Part shown: positions 1-10,668 of the stretch, one piece after another
Layout of the letters: each line of letters opens with the position of its first letter
Position numbering within the stretch: position 1 is the stretch's first letter
Assembly: GCF_003054445.1 (NCBI RefSeq)
Contig: NC_042508.1
Coordinates: 1,612,001 to 1,676,000, forward strand
DNA length: 64,000 nt
Source: Pichia kudriavzevii
Taxonomy: Eukaryota; Ascomycota; Pichiomycetes; Pichiales; Pichiaceae
Reading direction: 5' to 3'
The notes under the pieces: model-generated
The model's database searches: none
What the model was told of the DNA's origin: nothing
Seen by the model: the letters and a program-made list of their open reading frames with translations, nothing else
Translations under genes and position numbers: made by a program

Positions 1-155
1 AGTATTATTCTCGACTTGAAGCCACCATGAGGAAAATAAATTTTTCACAATGTACAAGATCTGAAATTTTGAAAAAAAAAAAAAGAAAGATTGATAAATG
101 AATTGTTTTTTACTTTGTCATAATTTTTACCTGGGTTATACTACACAATTAAGAT

Positions 156-536
156 ATGAAGTTCTTGACAACAAATTTTGTGAGATGTGCAGTTAAGAGT
201 TGTGACGGTACCGAAGGCTCTTTTCCTCTAAGATATAGGGAATGTCAACTTCAGTTAGAAGAACAAGATTTTGATCCAGAATTCGTAATATCGATGCTTG
301 AAAGATTGAACTGGTCAGCATTAGTGAAGGTTGCTAATGATTTAGGAAATACATCATTACCTCCACAAAAGCCAGAACACATTGAAGAAAACGAGATATT
401 GTTGAAAGACTTACATTCTTTACTACTTGAAACGAATATTACTGAGGGTCAAATGGTCTGCAATAACTGTAAACACATATACTACATTAAGAATGGCATC
501 GCATCTTTTCTACTTCCTCCACATTTGGCCAAGTAG
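156..536 (+). CDS. TRM112: Trm112, activator subunit of methyltransferases
   Basis: The 126-residue protein matches Trm112 over its full length. Family knowledge: Trm112 is a small zinc protein that binds and stabilises several methyltransferases (Trm9, Trm11, Bud23, Mtq2), and so serves tRNA, rRNA and translation release factor modification in cytosol and nucleus. Seen here: four cysteines at residues 11, 16, 102 and 105 in the positions expected for the zinc site, the N-terminal MKFLTTNFVRC block, and the C-terminal IASFLLPPHL tail. The start is the first ATG of the frame and gives the usual family length. It lies upstream of FPK1 on the same strand with its own spacer. Identification is firm. 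Confidence 0.96.
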   Translation: MKFLTTNFVRCAVKSCDGTEGSFPLRYRECQLQLEEQDFDPEFVISMLERLNWSALVKVANDLGNTSLPPQKPEHIEENEILLKDLHSLLLETNITEGQMVCNNCKHIYYIKNGIASFLLPPHLAK

Positions 537-956
537 TTCCCCATGGAATATATAGATGTCTGTATAGCTAATCTGTCCAATAACTTTCTGCTTGTACTAG
601 GCTCTGTTCTGTGAAGTTTCTTTTTTCTTGGTTTTTCCTGCGATTCATGTTTTTTTTTTCTTCAAGAGTGAGGAGACAGCAACACTTGTAAGCCTCGGAA
701 GGAAATGATTCCCTTCAGGAACAGGGGTATTAGGAGTCAATTTCTGTTTGGTAACGGATAATACGCAGCCAATTAAATATCCAGACCACATATCACCCAA
801 CGTTACTCCATCATAGCTGCCTCACTAATTATAATAATACATACATACTTGATAGAAAGATAGCTAAACGTACAGGTGTCAACAATAATCAAGATCTCAG
901 GTGCAATTCGGTGAAAAATATTCAAGGAAAGCTACTTACAATTATACCAGCATCAA
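537..956. promoter_or_regulatory. Spacer TRM112 to FPK1, FPK1 promoter
   Basis: This 420-base spacer holds the TRM112 3' region and the FPK1 upstream region. It has a pyrimidine-rich stretch around 618-662, a CCAAT motif near 770, and no ORF or RNA gene that I recognise. Confidence 0.5.
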
Positions 957-3452
957 ATGCCAACTCCACAGAGGTATCAGAATTCTCCATTATCAACCCA
1001 GCAAACTGGGTTTTACGATGCATCTTCGCACTTAACTGACGTGTCGTCTTTCCCCACACCAACATCCCCAGGGTCGCCATACAATAGAGGAACTCAGAAA
1101 GGTCGAAACAATGATAGTCCGTTGTTTTTGGAGAACTTGAGTGATACGAAAGAGATATCTTTTGATCAACCACAGTCAAGCTTTAAACATAAATCACGAT
1201 CAAGATCAAACTCCAGAAAACTATCATTTGGAAGACTATTCCTTTTTGGTTCTGATAACAATAACAATAACAATAGTAACAGTAATAACACCACTGGTAA
1301 TAATAACAATAACATTAGCAACAACAATAACAACAACAATAACAATGGTAACAACAATAATATTAATAGTATTTTTAACGACTTACCGAATACTCAGTCG
1401 GAATCAATAAATACAGATCTGTCAGCAACATCATTAAGAACTCCGAAAATTGAAGAAGATGACCCTTTTATAGTTCAAACTCCGCCAGCTACGAATGACT
1501 TTCCAAATTGTGATACTCCATCAACAACCGTTAACAACTCGGCACATGATGATTATTTCACCCATGGTTTGCACAGTAACACAAAGGAAAGGGAACCCCA
1601 AACCCAAAATCATGATGATAACCATGATGATGTAATTAGACCTAGACGTTTAACTAAAATTAGAAACTTGTTTAAATTCTCAGGTCATGAAGATTCAGCC
1701 GTTTCAGATGATCCCCCAGCTACTGGTGAAAATGGTAGTAACTCTAATCATCAAGATTCCTTAAACCATAATTCTAAAGATAAAGATTTGGATTATGAAC
1801 ACGAAGAGCAATCCATATCCTTGATGCAAAAATTTAGAAGAAAGAGAACACCCTCAAGTCCGGTTCTTAAGTCGGAGAAAAATGAGCCTAAAACTATGGA
1901 TAATGTTGTGGAAATAGATCTAGCAGAGCAGAATTTGGACCTGGATAAGGACAATGATGATCCAACTGAAAAGAAAGACGTGGAATTAAACGACGAGTCA
2001 CGGGATGAACTAAAACCTTTGAAAGCTGAACCTAAAGGTTTCATTCAGAAGAGGTTACGCAGGGTGACCTCTGCACCTTTAAGCTTGAGAAATTTGACAG
2101 AAAACCATGGAAATAACGGCGTACCTGTAGAGAAAGTTGATGAATTAATCAACCACATAGGTGAGATTAAAATATCCAAGTCCAGCAAACAGACTAGTAG
2201 AAACTACTCAAGTAATTCAACTAGATTATCTGACATCCAGGTTGGCCCCCAATCATTCGAGAAGTTAAAATTATTAGGAAAGGGTGATGTGGGTAAAGTT
2301 TACCTTGTCAGGGAGAAGGCTACTACAAAGTTATATGCAATGAAAATTCTCAATAAGAAGGAAATGATTGAACGTAAAAAGGTAAAGCGTGTATTAGCAG
2401 AGCAAGAAATTTTAGCTACGGCAAATCATCCGTTTATTGTTTCTCTCTATCATTCTTTCCAATCTGAAGATCATCTTTATTTATGCATGGAATATTGTAT
2501 GGGTGGTGAGTTTTTCAGAGCTTTACAAACACGTCGTATGAAATGTATACCCGAGCAAGATGCTAAGTTTTATGCAGCTGAGGTTACTGCTGCTTTAGAA
2601 TATCTCCATCTGATGGGGTTTATATACAGAGATTTGAAGCCTGAGAATATTTTACTTCACCAATCTGGTCATATAATGTTAAGTGATTTTGACTTATCGA
2701 AGCAGTCAAATAACGCTGCTAATCCAGAACTAATATCAAGCACTAAATCTTCAACTAGCCTTCCGCAATTAGACACTAATGCATGTATCAACGGATTTAG
2801 AACAAATTCATTTGTTGGTACCGAGGAGTACATTGCTCCAGAAGTTATATGGGGAAAGGGCCATACATCAGCCGTTGATTGGTGGACATTAGGCATTTTT
2901 CTCTATGAAATGCTTTTCGGTATTACACCGTTCAAAGGCCCATCAAGAAATCAGACTTTTTCCAATATTCTGAAAATCGAGTGCCAGTTCCCTGATTATA
3001 ATCAAACTTCAAGTAATTGTAAAAATTTAATCAAAAAGCTATTAATAAAGGATGAAACGAAGAGGCTAGGATCACATTCAGGTGCATCTGAAATCAAATC
3101 TCATCCTTTTTTTAAAAATACACAATGGGCTCTACTACGGAATCAGAAACCACCAATGGTTCCCATAATAAACAGGAAAAAGAAAAATGTTACAAATGCA
3201 AATAAATCGGGCAAGTCCAGTAAAGTGAGTAATACATCTTCTACAGGCACATTGAGAAGTAAAAGAAAGACAAGTACTTCTACTGCTGTGACGGGCGAAA
3301 GTGATCCTTTCAAAGACTTCAATTCAATTAGCATCATACACGATGATGATTCTGAGATTATGAGATTTGAAGGGTCAGATATTGGCGAGATTACATATAC
3401 TCTTCAGTCCACAGGTTCCGAAACGTTTAGTAAGAAGTTCCTCAAAATGTAA
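957..3452 (+). CDS. FPK1: Fpk1/Kin82-type AGC kinase (flippase activator)
   Basis: An 831-residue protein with a long disordered N-terminus and a C-terminal AGC-type kinase domain from about residue 434. Seen: glycine loop GKGDVGKVY, catalytic RDLKPEN with Asp559, DFD in place of DFG (LSDFDLSKQ), a long insert before the activation segment [12 protein letters not shown], and a C-terminal extension. DFD and that insert are hallmarks of the fungal Fpk1/Kin82 and plant phototropin-like branch. Known role: Fpk1 phosphorylates Dnf1/Dnf2 aminophospholipid flippases at the plasma membrane and works with TORC2-Ypk1 signalling. An Asn-rich run is encoded by AAC/AAT repeats at about 1255-1373. The start is the first ATG of the frame. 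It could equally be called KIN82; I see only one copy here. Confidence 0.93.
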   Translation: MPTPQRYQNSPLSTQQTGFYDASSHLTDVSSFPTPTSPGSPYNRGTQKGRNNDSPLFLENLSDTKEISFDQPQSSFKHKSRSRSNSRKLSFGRLFLFGSDNNNNNNSNSNNTTGNNNNNISNNNNNNNNNGNNNNINSIFNDLPNTQSESINTDLSATSLRTPKIEEDDPFIVQTPPATNDFPNCDTPSTTVNNSAHDDYFTHGLHSNTKEREPQTQNHDDNHDDVIRPRRLTKIRNLFKFSGHEDSAVSDDPPATGENGSNSNHQDSLNHNSKDKDLDYEHEEQSISLMQKFRRKRTPSSPVLKSEKNEPKTMDNVVEIDLAEQNLDLDKDNDDPTEKKDVELNDESRDELKPLKAEPKGFIQKRLRRVTSAPLSLRNLTENHGNNGVPVEKVDELINHIGEIKISKSSKQTSRNYSSNSTRLSDIQVGPQSFEKLKLLGKGDVGKVYLVREKATTKLYAMKILNKKEMIERKKVKRVLAEQEILATANHPFIVSLYHSFQSEDHLYLCMEYCMGGEFFRALQTRRMKCIPEQDAKFYAAEVTAALEYLHLMGFIYRDLKPENILLHQSGHIMLSDFDLSKQSNNAANPELISSTKSSTSLPQLDTNACINGFRTNSFVGTEEYIAPEVIWGKGHTSAVDWWTLGIFLYEMLFGITPFKGPSRNQTFSNILKIECQFPDYNQTSSNCKNLIKKLLIKDETKRLGSHSGASEIKSHPFFKNTQWALLRNQKPPMVPIINRKKKNVTNANKSGKSSKVSNTSSTGTLRSKRKTSTSTAVTGESDPFKDFNSISIIHDDDSEIMRFEGSDIGEITYTLQSTGSETFSKKFLKM
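1255..1373 (+). repeat. AAC/AAT trinucleotide tract coding poly-Asn
   Basis: This imperfect AAC/AAT repeat inside FPK1 encodes a run of asparagines broken by Ser, Thr, Gly and Ile. It lies in the predicted disordered N-terminus, well away from the kinase domain. Confidence 0.85.
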
Positions 3453-3554
3453 TCTTCTACAATTTCTTCATGTGTACATAAATCTATAATCTACATATCA
3501 TATTTTCTCCTCTACCATTTTCTAACGTGCATAGCTTTCAGGATTTCATAAATC

Positions 3555-6500
3555 TTAGGTCGAATCAGCTAATTGAAACAAGTTTTCAACATCATTTCTT
3601 TTGATATTATTAGCTATTCGAGTGATTTTTCTTCTCAGATGGGTAACTTCGAAATCATTAGAAATTTGATTCGCTTTAGCTAGAATATTATCAGGCAAAC
3701 CAGCAATTCTTGCACAATATATACCAAAAGAGCTTGCACTGTAACCTGGTGTTAACTTATATGTGAACATTACAGTTTCCTCACCATTAGCATCATTCAA
3801 GAGTTTATAGCCTAAATGATAATTTTTCACAATTCCCTTACTCTTTTCCTGAAAAGCTTCAAGTTCATTGAAGTGGGTGACAAACAAGCATAATACAGTA
3901 TCAGACATTTCGTAAGTAAGGTAATCCAATACAGACCACGCAATGCTAGAACCGTCAACAGACGATGTACCCCTGCCCAATTCATCCAATAGAATCAATG
4001 AATTACCAGGTTTCCCACTCTTGTTTAAAGCTTCATCTTTGTCTTTTTCGATGCAAGTTTCTAAAATATTTCTGCATTCCAATAATTCAACTTGAAATGT
4101 AGATTTTCCTGCAAATATATCATCATTAGATCCTAACCTAATACAGATATTAGCAAACGTACCTAATATGGAGCCTTCACTACACGGTATGAAAGATCCA
4201 ATCTGTGACAAAATTACAATCAATCCAACCTGTCTCATAAAGGAGGATTTACCTCCCATATTAGGGCCCGTTATTAAAGCAATTCTCGAGCTGTCCTTTG
4301 GATCTCCACCTTTTAGTTGAAAATCGTTTTCGATATATGTAGATGGCAAGGAATATTTGTGCAGTTGATTCGACGATCCATTACTTTGTATAATTGAAGG
4401 TTTCTCTTTTAGAAGTTTTTCGGCTATTGGATTTCTGGAACCTTTGATGTGAATAATCGGTACATCTACTACCAAAGGTCTTGAAAAATTATAATTGAGA
4501 GAAGTAAGAGTTAAAGATAGAAGTGAATCAAATTGAGCTAGTAATCTGATTAATTTAGTTATTTGTATGTGATAATTGCTAATGCGGGTAACAAAATCAA
4601 CAAATAGAGAATCACATGTTTTTTTTAATGAATCCTGATGATATTGTAATTTTTTGTATAATTGGACCATTTCAGGGGTTCTATACCTGACACAGTTCAA
4701 TGTTGCGCTAATTCTTACCCAATCTGGAGGGACATGTTTGACGTTCGATTTTCTGATTTGAATCAAGTATGGTTCATTTGAAACAGTAATGTATTGGGTA
4801 TCTCTATCTTTCGTAATTTTTTTGATCTCTTGTAACTCTTGATCAAAGAGCTGTTCGATTCTAGAAATCTCCTCATTCTCAATTTCAATTTCTAGATAGT
4901 CATAAAACTTTTCATTAAAATATCTAATGATATGGTCATTTGACTTTGCATCCATTGCATGTTGTGAGTTAATCATTGACAAATAGTCATTAAAATCGAC
5001 TAAGTCTGACTTCGATAACTCCTTGATATAGTTGAAAAGATCAAATAATAATGCAGAGTTTAAAACATCTAGGCTAATTAGTTCATCCCTCATAGTATTA
5101 AAGACATTCAAAATTTCAGAAATTTTCTTTAAAAAAAGGTAAACTTCTTTTCTATTTGATCTGCCATAATGAATCCTAGATAAAATTAATTCCAAATCTG
5201 GACAATTTTTCAAAACTGACTTTACCCTTTCAATTTGTAGGCCATTTAATTTGCCCATAAGTGAGTCAATAGCTTCATGTCTATCATTGATATCATTTTT
5301 ATCAATCAAAGGTCGTTGTAACCAGCTTTTCAACATTCTCTCACCAAATTTGGTCATTGTGCAGTTTATAAGCTCAAATAACGTTCCATCATTAGAATTC
5401 GTCGTTAAGTTACTAAAAATTTCAAGATTTTGTAAGACATGAGAGTTTAGTATTGTACAATTATCAATATCTGAGAATTTTTTGAAATTTTCCAAATACT
5501 TGAAAATTGCAGTTAAACCAAATTCGTTCAGATAATCAAATGCCTTATTAAAACATTCTAATAAAGATTGGTTGAATGATGACAAAAAGGAGAAAGTGGA
5601 AGAATCATCTCTGAATTTTTTTTCAATTTCAACTAGCAAATCACTAAATGATTTCCCTGACATTGGTAAGCTGATATAATTTATATTACTAGTATGTGAC
5701 TCATTGAATTTAACAAAATTTTTGATACACCGCTCCGTTTTAGAAGATATATCTCCAACAGCTATAATTTCGATAGGTTCTAAATGATGCAATCTCGATT
5801 CCAAGTTGATTCTGGTGAAATCATCCTTAAATTGATCATAAGCAATCTCAGTTATATACACATTGATCGAAACCACAGAAAGAGTATCATCAGATGATTC
5901 GTTTAAAAACAAAATTGATTTGCCGTTAACATTTTTCTCAAGGTCTTCATCATTGATAAAAGTTCCCGCTGAGTAAACATTCGACAGGTGACGGTCAAAG
6001 ACTTTACCCTTTGATTTCGAATTATCCCTGATCGCCTTTGTCTCAACTTGGTCTACAACACCAACTTTATAACCTTTGACAATCAACCTTCTGACATGAA
6101 CTAACAACCTTTCAATAGGTATAGAAGCATACGCAAAGGTTGAATATAAATGATCATCCTTCGAGGGGTTTTTAAAATCAAATGAGATTTTACCATTCAC
6201 TAATTTTATATTTAGAATGCGTGATGCAGTGACTGCATCACTACCAAAAATTTTATAACGATAACCGCTTTGAATGAAAAGTAACTTGTCAAGATGATTC
6301 ACTTTTAAGTCTAGTACTTGTTGTTCAAAATCAGTCAAGCCTTTAGCCTTTTTAGGTTTATTGGGAGTTGGTTCAATTGATGCTGGTCTTTTGCGGGATT
6401 TGGGATTGGAATTATCATTAGCTCTTGATGTCCCTGTGAATGCGAATGTGCTGAGTTTTGAAGTTGGGGTTGACTGACATGCATCTTCAGCTACCGCCTC

Positions 6501-6557
6501 ATTTTTCACATTGGTTTCCTTTTTAGAGAAAAATCGGCTCAATAATTGTTGTGACAT
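3555..6557 (-). CDS. MSH3: Msh3, MutS-beta mismatch repair ATPase
   Basis: A 1000-residue MutS homologue of the Msh3 branch. With Msh2 it forms MutS-beta, which recognises insertion/deletion loops in nuclear DNA. Seen: a PCNA-binding motif right at the N-terminus (QQLLSRFF, residues 3-10), the MutS I domain (FIQSGYRYKIFGSDA), connector and lever regions, Walker A GPNMGGKSS at about 764-772, Walker B LILLDELGRGTSS, and FVTHFNE. I chose the ATG at 6557 because it places the PIP box at the N-terminus as in other Msh3 and Msh6 proteins. The frame stays open 59 codons further upstream but that stretch shows no family similarity. It is convergent with FPK1 across a 102-base gap. Confidence 0.95.
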   Translation of the reverse strand: MSQQLLSRFFSKKETNVKNEAVAEDACQSTPTSKLSTFAFTGTSRANDNSNPKSRKRPASIEPTPNKPKKAKGLTDFEQQVLDLKVNHLDKLLFIQSGYRYKIFGSDAVTASRILNIKLVNGKISFDFKNPSKDDHLYSTFAYASIPIERLLVHVRRLIVKGYKVGVVDQVETKAIRDNSKSKGKVFDRHLSNVYSAGTFINDEDLEKNVNGKSILFLNESSDDTLSVVSINVYITEIAYDQFKDDFTRINLESRLHHLEPIEIIAVGDISSKTERCIKNFVKFNESHTSNINYISLPMSGKSFSDLLVEIEKKFRDDSSTFSFLSSFNQSLLECFNKAFDYLNEFGLTAIFKYLENFKKFSDIDNCTILNSHVLQNLEIFSNLTTNSNDGTLFELINCTMTKFGERMLKSWLQRPLIDKNDINDRHEAIDSLMGKLNGLQIERVKSVLKNCPDLELILSRIHYGRSNRKEVYLFLKKISEILNVFNTMRDELISLDVLNSALLFDLFNYIKELSKSDLVDFNDYLSMINSQHAMDAKSNDHIIRYFNEKFYDYLEIEIENEEISRIEQLFDQELQEIKKITKDRDTQYITVSNEPYLIQIRKSNVKHVPPDWVRISATLNCVRYRTPEMVQLYKKLQYHQDSLKKTCDSLFVDFVTRISNYHIQITKLIRLLAQFDSLLSLTLTSLNYNFSRPLVVDVPIIHIKGSRNPIAEKLLKEKPSIIQSNGSSNQLHKYSLPSTYIENDFQLKGGDPKDSSRIALITGPNMGGKSSFMRQVGLIVILSQIGSFIPCSEGSILGTFANICIRLGSNDDIFAGKSTFQVELLECRNILETCIEKDKDEALNKSGKPGNSLILLDELGRGTSSVDGSSIAWSVLDYLTYEMSDTVLCLFVTHFNELEAFQEKSKGIVKNYHLGYKLLNDANGEETVMFTYKLTPGYSASSFGIYCARIAGLPDNILAKANQISNDFEVTHLRRKITRIANNIKRNDVENLFQLADST

Positions 6558-6959
6558 GCAAAAAAAACTACAGAAAAATGGCTCAACAAATTTCAGAAAA
6601 AAATAAACAAATGAAGGACAACAAAAGAGATTCTCTTTTTGCCGATTTACAGGTAAACCAAGTATGAATAGTAGACTATGAGAATGTATCAGATTACACG
6701 AAATTCGCCTGTATAATATGGACTTTATATGCAAAATTTACGCGGCTGCGAGAAAATTCAAATAATAAGATTTGGTGAGAGTAACAAAGAAAAAATAGCA
6801 ACCAAAAAAAAAAAAAAAAAACTGAGCCTCGCACAATCAGAAATTTTTTTCTGTATATTTTTGTTTAGTCTAGTCTGGTCTGGTCTAGTTTGTTTTGATG
6901 CGATTGTTTGATTGTGTTTTTGTTATCGGATACAAAAGAGGTAGTCAGCACCGAACAGC
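6558..6959. promoter_or_regulatory. Divergent promoter region MSH3 / CWC21
   Basis: A 402-base spacer between divergent genes. It holds A/T runs (for example around 6806-6821) and a TCTGGTCT-type repeat near 6868-6888. I see no gene in it. Confidence 0.5.
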
Positions 6960-7490
6960 ATGTCATATAATGGGATTGGGTTGAGTTCTGCTAAGGGGTC
7001 TGCCACGTCCGGACATATCCAGCGGAACCTAGGGAATTTAAAATCCAAGGATAATGAGGAAAGTAAGGGTAAACATTATTTGGAGAGACAGATCAGGAAA
7101 CGGAAACAGGAGAAAATTGAGAAACAACGCAAGATGACAAGTTTAGAAATTGATAGGGAGATCCTAGACCATTCTATTAAACGGGAAATTGAGGTGAAAG
7201 TTATGGAGTATCGAGATAAGGTGGAAGATGAGAATCCCGATTGGGAAGATGACAAGATCGACGACGTTGTGAAGATGTATCGAATAAAATTGATGGATTT
7301 GGAGAAAGTTAAACAGAGGAAACGGTCCATGAGATCGTACAATGCACCAATCAACCCATTCAGAGCGATGGCTATTGATGACTTTAGCAGCAGCAACCGC
7401 TGCAATAGCAGTGAAGACAAACAATGCAATGATGACAAGGCTAAAAGCGGAGTAGAAGATAATATTGGGAGTGGTAGCAATAATGAATAA
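6960..7490 (+). CDS. CWC21: Cwc21, spliceosome-associated protein (SRm300 N-terminus)
   Basis: A 176-residue protein. The N-terminus MSYNGIGLSSAKGSATSG is the diagnostic block of the Cwc21/SRm300 family, followed by a short cwf21 domain (about residues 55-115) rich in charged helices. Known role: Cwc21 binds Prp8 and Snu114 in the activated spliceosome near the catalytic centre and influences the first step and splice-site fidelity. The C-terminus is low-complexity (Ser, Asn, Asp). It is divergent from MSH3. The start is the first ATG and is fixed by the conserved N-terminal block. Identification is secure despite the short length. Confidence 0.93.
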   Translation: MSYNGIGLSSAKGSATSGHIQRNLGNLKSKDNEESKGKHYLERQIRKRKQEKIEKQRKMTSLEIDREILDHSIKREIEVKVMEYRDKVEDENPDWEDDKIDDVVKMYRIKLMDLEKVKQRKRSMRSYNAPINPFRAMAIDDFSSSNRCNSSEDKQCNDDKAKSGVEDNIGSGSNNE

Positions 7491-8421
7491 AAGAAGGCAA
7501 TATTTTTGGTACTGCAGTTGCCGATTTTCTCTCCACCTCCATTAGGAATGAGCCTACCATTTTGCACCTTGTTCAGGTGTGGGATATTTTAACTTAGGTA
7601 TAGTTGCCAATTATAGTTTCTCTGTAAAATATCATAGTAACAAAAATACCACATACTATGGACACAATTCTTGGAACAGCAACGTCACGGTTCTGTACAC
7701 CGTACCATACTTTACCACTAACACAATCTTTACGTCCTACCAATGTACCACTGGTATGCTATTGACATATTTAGCATACCATACCACTGAGTTGATATTT
7801 GTCCTTGCTCTTCTTACACAGGTATGGCATTCAGAGGTAGCCGCACAAGTCGTGGATCCACAGAATCTAGTACTTGTTTTTTCTTCCAAGTGATTCCATT
7901 TGCGCGCTCTCTTGCCCGTTTGGGTCGTTTTTTTATGGTTACACTTCTCTCAAATCTTGTTCTCACGCTTAGTGCCGCCGCCCCCCCTGATTTGCATGCG
8001 CTATAGCCTGTCTAGTCCGCTTTTTCAATTTTGGACCGTCTTTTAGACCCACATTTTGCGCTACTAATTTTTCCATTCATACCTCACGTATATTATTTGT
8101 CCTTAAGTCCCCTACAGGTGCCAAAATGCGGCCCTCAAATACGACGCGATATGCGAAAGAACAACGCAGATCTTTTTTACATGCTGAGAAGAAGCCGATC
8201 TGTATTTCTCCTCTCAGTTGGCGGACTGCGTATTAAATGACCCTATAATCGTCCGTTTGTTGGTCACTACTGCAGGATACAAGAGAGTGAAAAGGGGGGG
8301 GGGGGGAGGCTAAATAATATTCCCCCCTCCTCTTGTAGGTTTAGTCTATAGTTGGATTGCGGTTAGTGTCATCCCATTTATTCTTTCACTATACAGATAC
8401 ACAGATATGCAATCATTCAAG
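7491..8421. other. Long spacer between convergent genes, no gene recognised
   Basis: This 931-base interval separates the 3' ends of CWC21 (+) and the Gln-rich gene (-), which is long for a convergent junction in this compact window. The first part (about 7630-7790) is rich in TACCA/TATGG words. A small ORF from an ATG at 7824 begins MAFRGSRTSRGS but resembles nothing I know. The second half is richer in GC and contains a 13-base G run at 8294-8306. I searched by eye for tRNA B-boxes and spliceosomal RNA cores and found none. Confidence 0.4.
8294..8306 (+). repeat. Poly-G run of 13
   Basis: Thirteen consecutive G on the + strand, followed by AGG, in an otherwise AT-rich spacer; a C-rich stretch follows near 8322-8330. 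Confidence 0.95.
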
Positions 8422-10668
8422 CTAAGTGTACACGGTCCTGTCTCCAAAGAGACTCTTCTTGAGCCGGTCGTCAATCAAACACCCCTTCTCCAACATCTCA
8501 TTGAGCTCTTTCTCACTTCGTGTCAAGAGCTCCTCCTTGATGTCCCACAACAACATCTTTATATCGTTGTATAATACAAAGTTGTACCTCGAACTCAACA
8601 GGTGCAGATTCATGCCGCCCTTATACCTTGGATAACAGATTCTGCGCTTGACCCATTCCGGAGTATAACAGTACCGACCATCTTTATCAACTGGTGGCTT
8701 GATTGTCTCAAGTTTGAGGATGTGGCCATTGTTATCCCGGATTGTCTTGACAAACACATAATCTTCATCGTTCTTGAAGGCCTCGTTGATGAGATTGTGG
8801 AAGTTGATTGTTCTCTTGCCACAGGCCTTGTTCTTGTCGTTTTTGGATTGATATGAAATGTTTTTCTGCGTTGGTGTAAATTGTTCCCTATATCCTTCGA
8901 CCTTCATGACATCGTTGTGTCTACAATTCATAAACTTATCTAATGCCTCCATTGATACGTCAGAATTCAGCTTGTCATTGATCATATCAGTTCTTAAGAT
9001 AGAGTCATTGTTCAAACTACCTTGTAGGTTTTTCAGCAATATCTGATATATTGGTGAATCTTCAAGCCTAGAATACAAACCGGTACAGTTACTATTATCT
9101 AGTTTGATTTCGTTCTTCATATCATAGACAATAAATTCATTGTTGTTCTTCTTGTCCACATGATTCAGTAGACTCTTCAGGTTATCATGTAGCCAGAACC
9201 TGCACTGTAAATTACTACTGAATGGTCTACCCTGACTTCTATTTGTTTCCTCCTTAAATAGACTTTCACTTTTCTCCTCATTTGTATTTGGCTTTAGCCT
9301 TTTAAAAACAGCATTGGAATTGTATATCACGCCAGCAATCGATGATTTCTTTACCTCAAAATTTTGTATTTCATCATACCCCCGTTTTCTGAGACCAGTT
9401 CCATTGCCAATCGCATCCTTAAAGCTGCTATTGTTATAGCCATTTAACGTGTATTGGGGAAGATTATAATAAGCCAAAGGAGGATTGTTGTATGGTGAAC
9501 GTTGGTTGATGTTATAGTTGGTATTGGTGACCAAATTCATATTGGAATTACTACTGCTCCTACTATGCAAAGGCTGTTGGGTTTGTGAGATTGTATTATC
9601 ATAACCCAATTGATAACTTAAACCAGCTGTGTAGTTTATGTTGTTGTTATTGCTATTGCTACTGCTAGTATTGATACTACTGCCGTTGGTCATATAGCCG
9701 GTAGTGTTAATGCTGGGATTGTTAACATTGATAATATTGTTATCATATATGTTGGTGTATTGCTCGCCCCTCTTGACTGGTATTTGCAAATCACTAGAGG
9801 AGGAATGGTGGGATAGTTGATGTGGCAATGGTGGATAACTGACGGCTGCATTGACACTTGAATTTGGGTTTGCATTGGCATTGATATTCATATTGGAGTT
9901 ACTATATGGATATTCACTTAAAGTCGATAAATAAGGTTGGGTTAACTTTGTTTGCACATACCAACTATCCTCAACTTTTAATGGTAAAACTGAAGTTGCC
10001 TGCTGGGGTTGCACGTGCTGAGGCAATACCTTTGGGGAAGGTATTTCTTCAGATACAAGGGATTGTGAAATGACAGGTTGTGATCCAATAGGTTGTGATG
10101 TGTAAGGAGAGACATAACTATAGCTTGATTTGGCCGAAGGTGGAGTTATATTCTTTGGTTGATATATACGCTGTTGATACTGCGATGGGGGCGGTAAAGA
10201 TTGCTGATGAGGTTGAAGGTTTTGTTGGTTTGAATTTGAGAGGTTACTGATTGGAGAGTGGATCTTCGAGTAAACTTGATTAGGATTTTGTTTCGCCAAC
10301 TGGTGGATAAAATTTTGGGGTTGCGGGGAGTTTGAATGGTCTTGTATTGCCGAGGCAGTAAGGTTTTGTTTGGGGTGATGGTAAAGAACAGATGAGGAAT
10401 TGGTTGGAACGATAGGGTAAAGAGAAGAATAGTTCATCTGCTGCGATCTTGTTGGGATGATTGGTTGTTGAGCCTGTTGGGCCTGTTGTTGGAATTGCTG
10501 TAGTTGTTGTTGCTGTAGTTGTTGTTGCTGTTGTTGAGAGTGGTGAATAAAGTTTTGGCTTCCTACCACTGAGACCGTTGCTGAACGCAGATGTGCCATA
10601 TCTGCAGAAGTAGTGTGTTGGATAGCCTCTGTATGAGGGTGTTGGGTATACATGTGTATGTCGGGCAT
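8422..10668 (-). CDS. Gln/Asn-rich protein, possible transcriptional regulator
   Basis: I do not recognise this 748-residue protein. Seen: a poly-Gln segment at about residues 44-67, a long Ser/Pro/Asn/Gln-rich middle with Asn runs around 330-350, and a more ordered C-terminal third (about 480-748) containing FWLHDNLKSLLNHV, a region spaced with short helices, and a Tyr/Trp-rich end (YCYTPEWVKRRICYPRYKGG). No zinc finger, bHLH, homeodomain, kinase or membrane segment is visible. Gln/Asn-rich flanks around a compact domain are common in fungal transcription regulators, but that is inference only. The start ATG at 10668 is the first in frame, and a long T-rich leader region lies upstream. Confidence 0.75.
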   Translation of the reverse strand: MPDIHMYTQHPHTEAIQHTTSADMAHLRSATVSVVGSQNFIHHSQQQQQQLQQQQLQQFQQQAQQAQQPIIPTRSQQMNYSSLYPIVPTNSSSVLYHHPKQNLTASAIQDHSNSPQPQNFIHQLAKQNPNQVYSKIHSPISNLSNSNQQNLQPHQQSLPPPSQYQQRIYQPKNITPPSAKSSYSYVSPYTSQPIGSQPVISQSLVSEEIPSPKVLPQHVQPQQATSVLPLKVEDSWYVQTKLTQPYLSTLSEYPYSNSNMNINANANPNSSVNAAVSYPPLPHQLSHHSSSSDLQIPVKRGEQYTNIYDNNIINVNNPSINTTGYMTNGSSINTSSSNSNNNNINYTAGLSYQLGYDNTISQTQQPLHSRSSSNSNMNLVTNTNYNINQRSPYNNPPLAYYNLPQYTLNGYNNSSFKDAIGNGTGLRKRGYDEIQNFEVKKSSIAGVIYNSNAVFKRLKPNTNEEKSESLFKEETNRSQGRPFSSNLQCRFWLHDNLKSLLNHVDKKNNNEFIVYDMKNEIKLDNSNCTGLYSRLEDSPIYQILLKNLQGSLNNDSILRTDMINDKLNSDVSMEALDKFMNCRHNDVMKVEGYREQFTPTQKNISYQSKNDKNKACGKRTINFHNLINEAFKNDEDYVFVKTIRDNNGHILKLETIKPPVDKDGRYCYTPEWVKRRICYPRYKGGMNLHLLSSRYNFVLYNDIKMLLWDIKEELLTRSEKELNEMLEKGCLIDDRLKKSLFGDRTVYT

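Noticed and set aside
3555-6734. MSH3 starting 59 codons further upstream
   Set aside because: The extension lacks family similarity and would move the PCNA-binding motif away from the N-terminus.
7565-7582. CACCT-loop-AGGTG hairpin after CWC21 as a terminator
   Set aside because: Only a five-base stem, and intrinsic terminators are not used by yeast RNA polymerase II.
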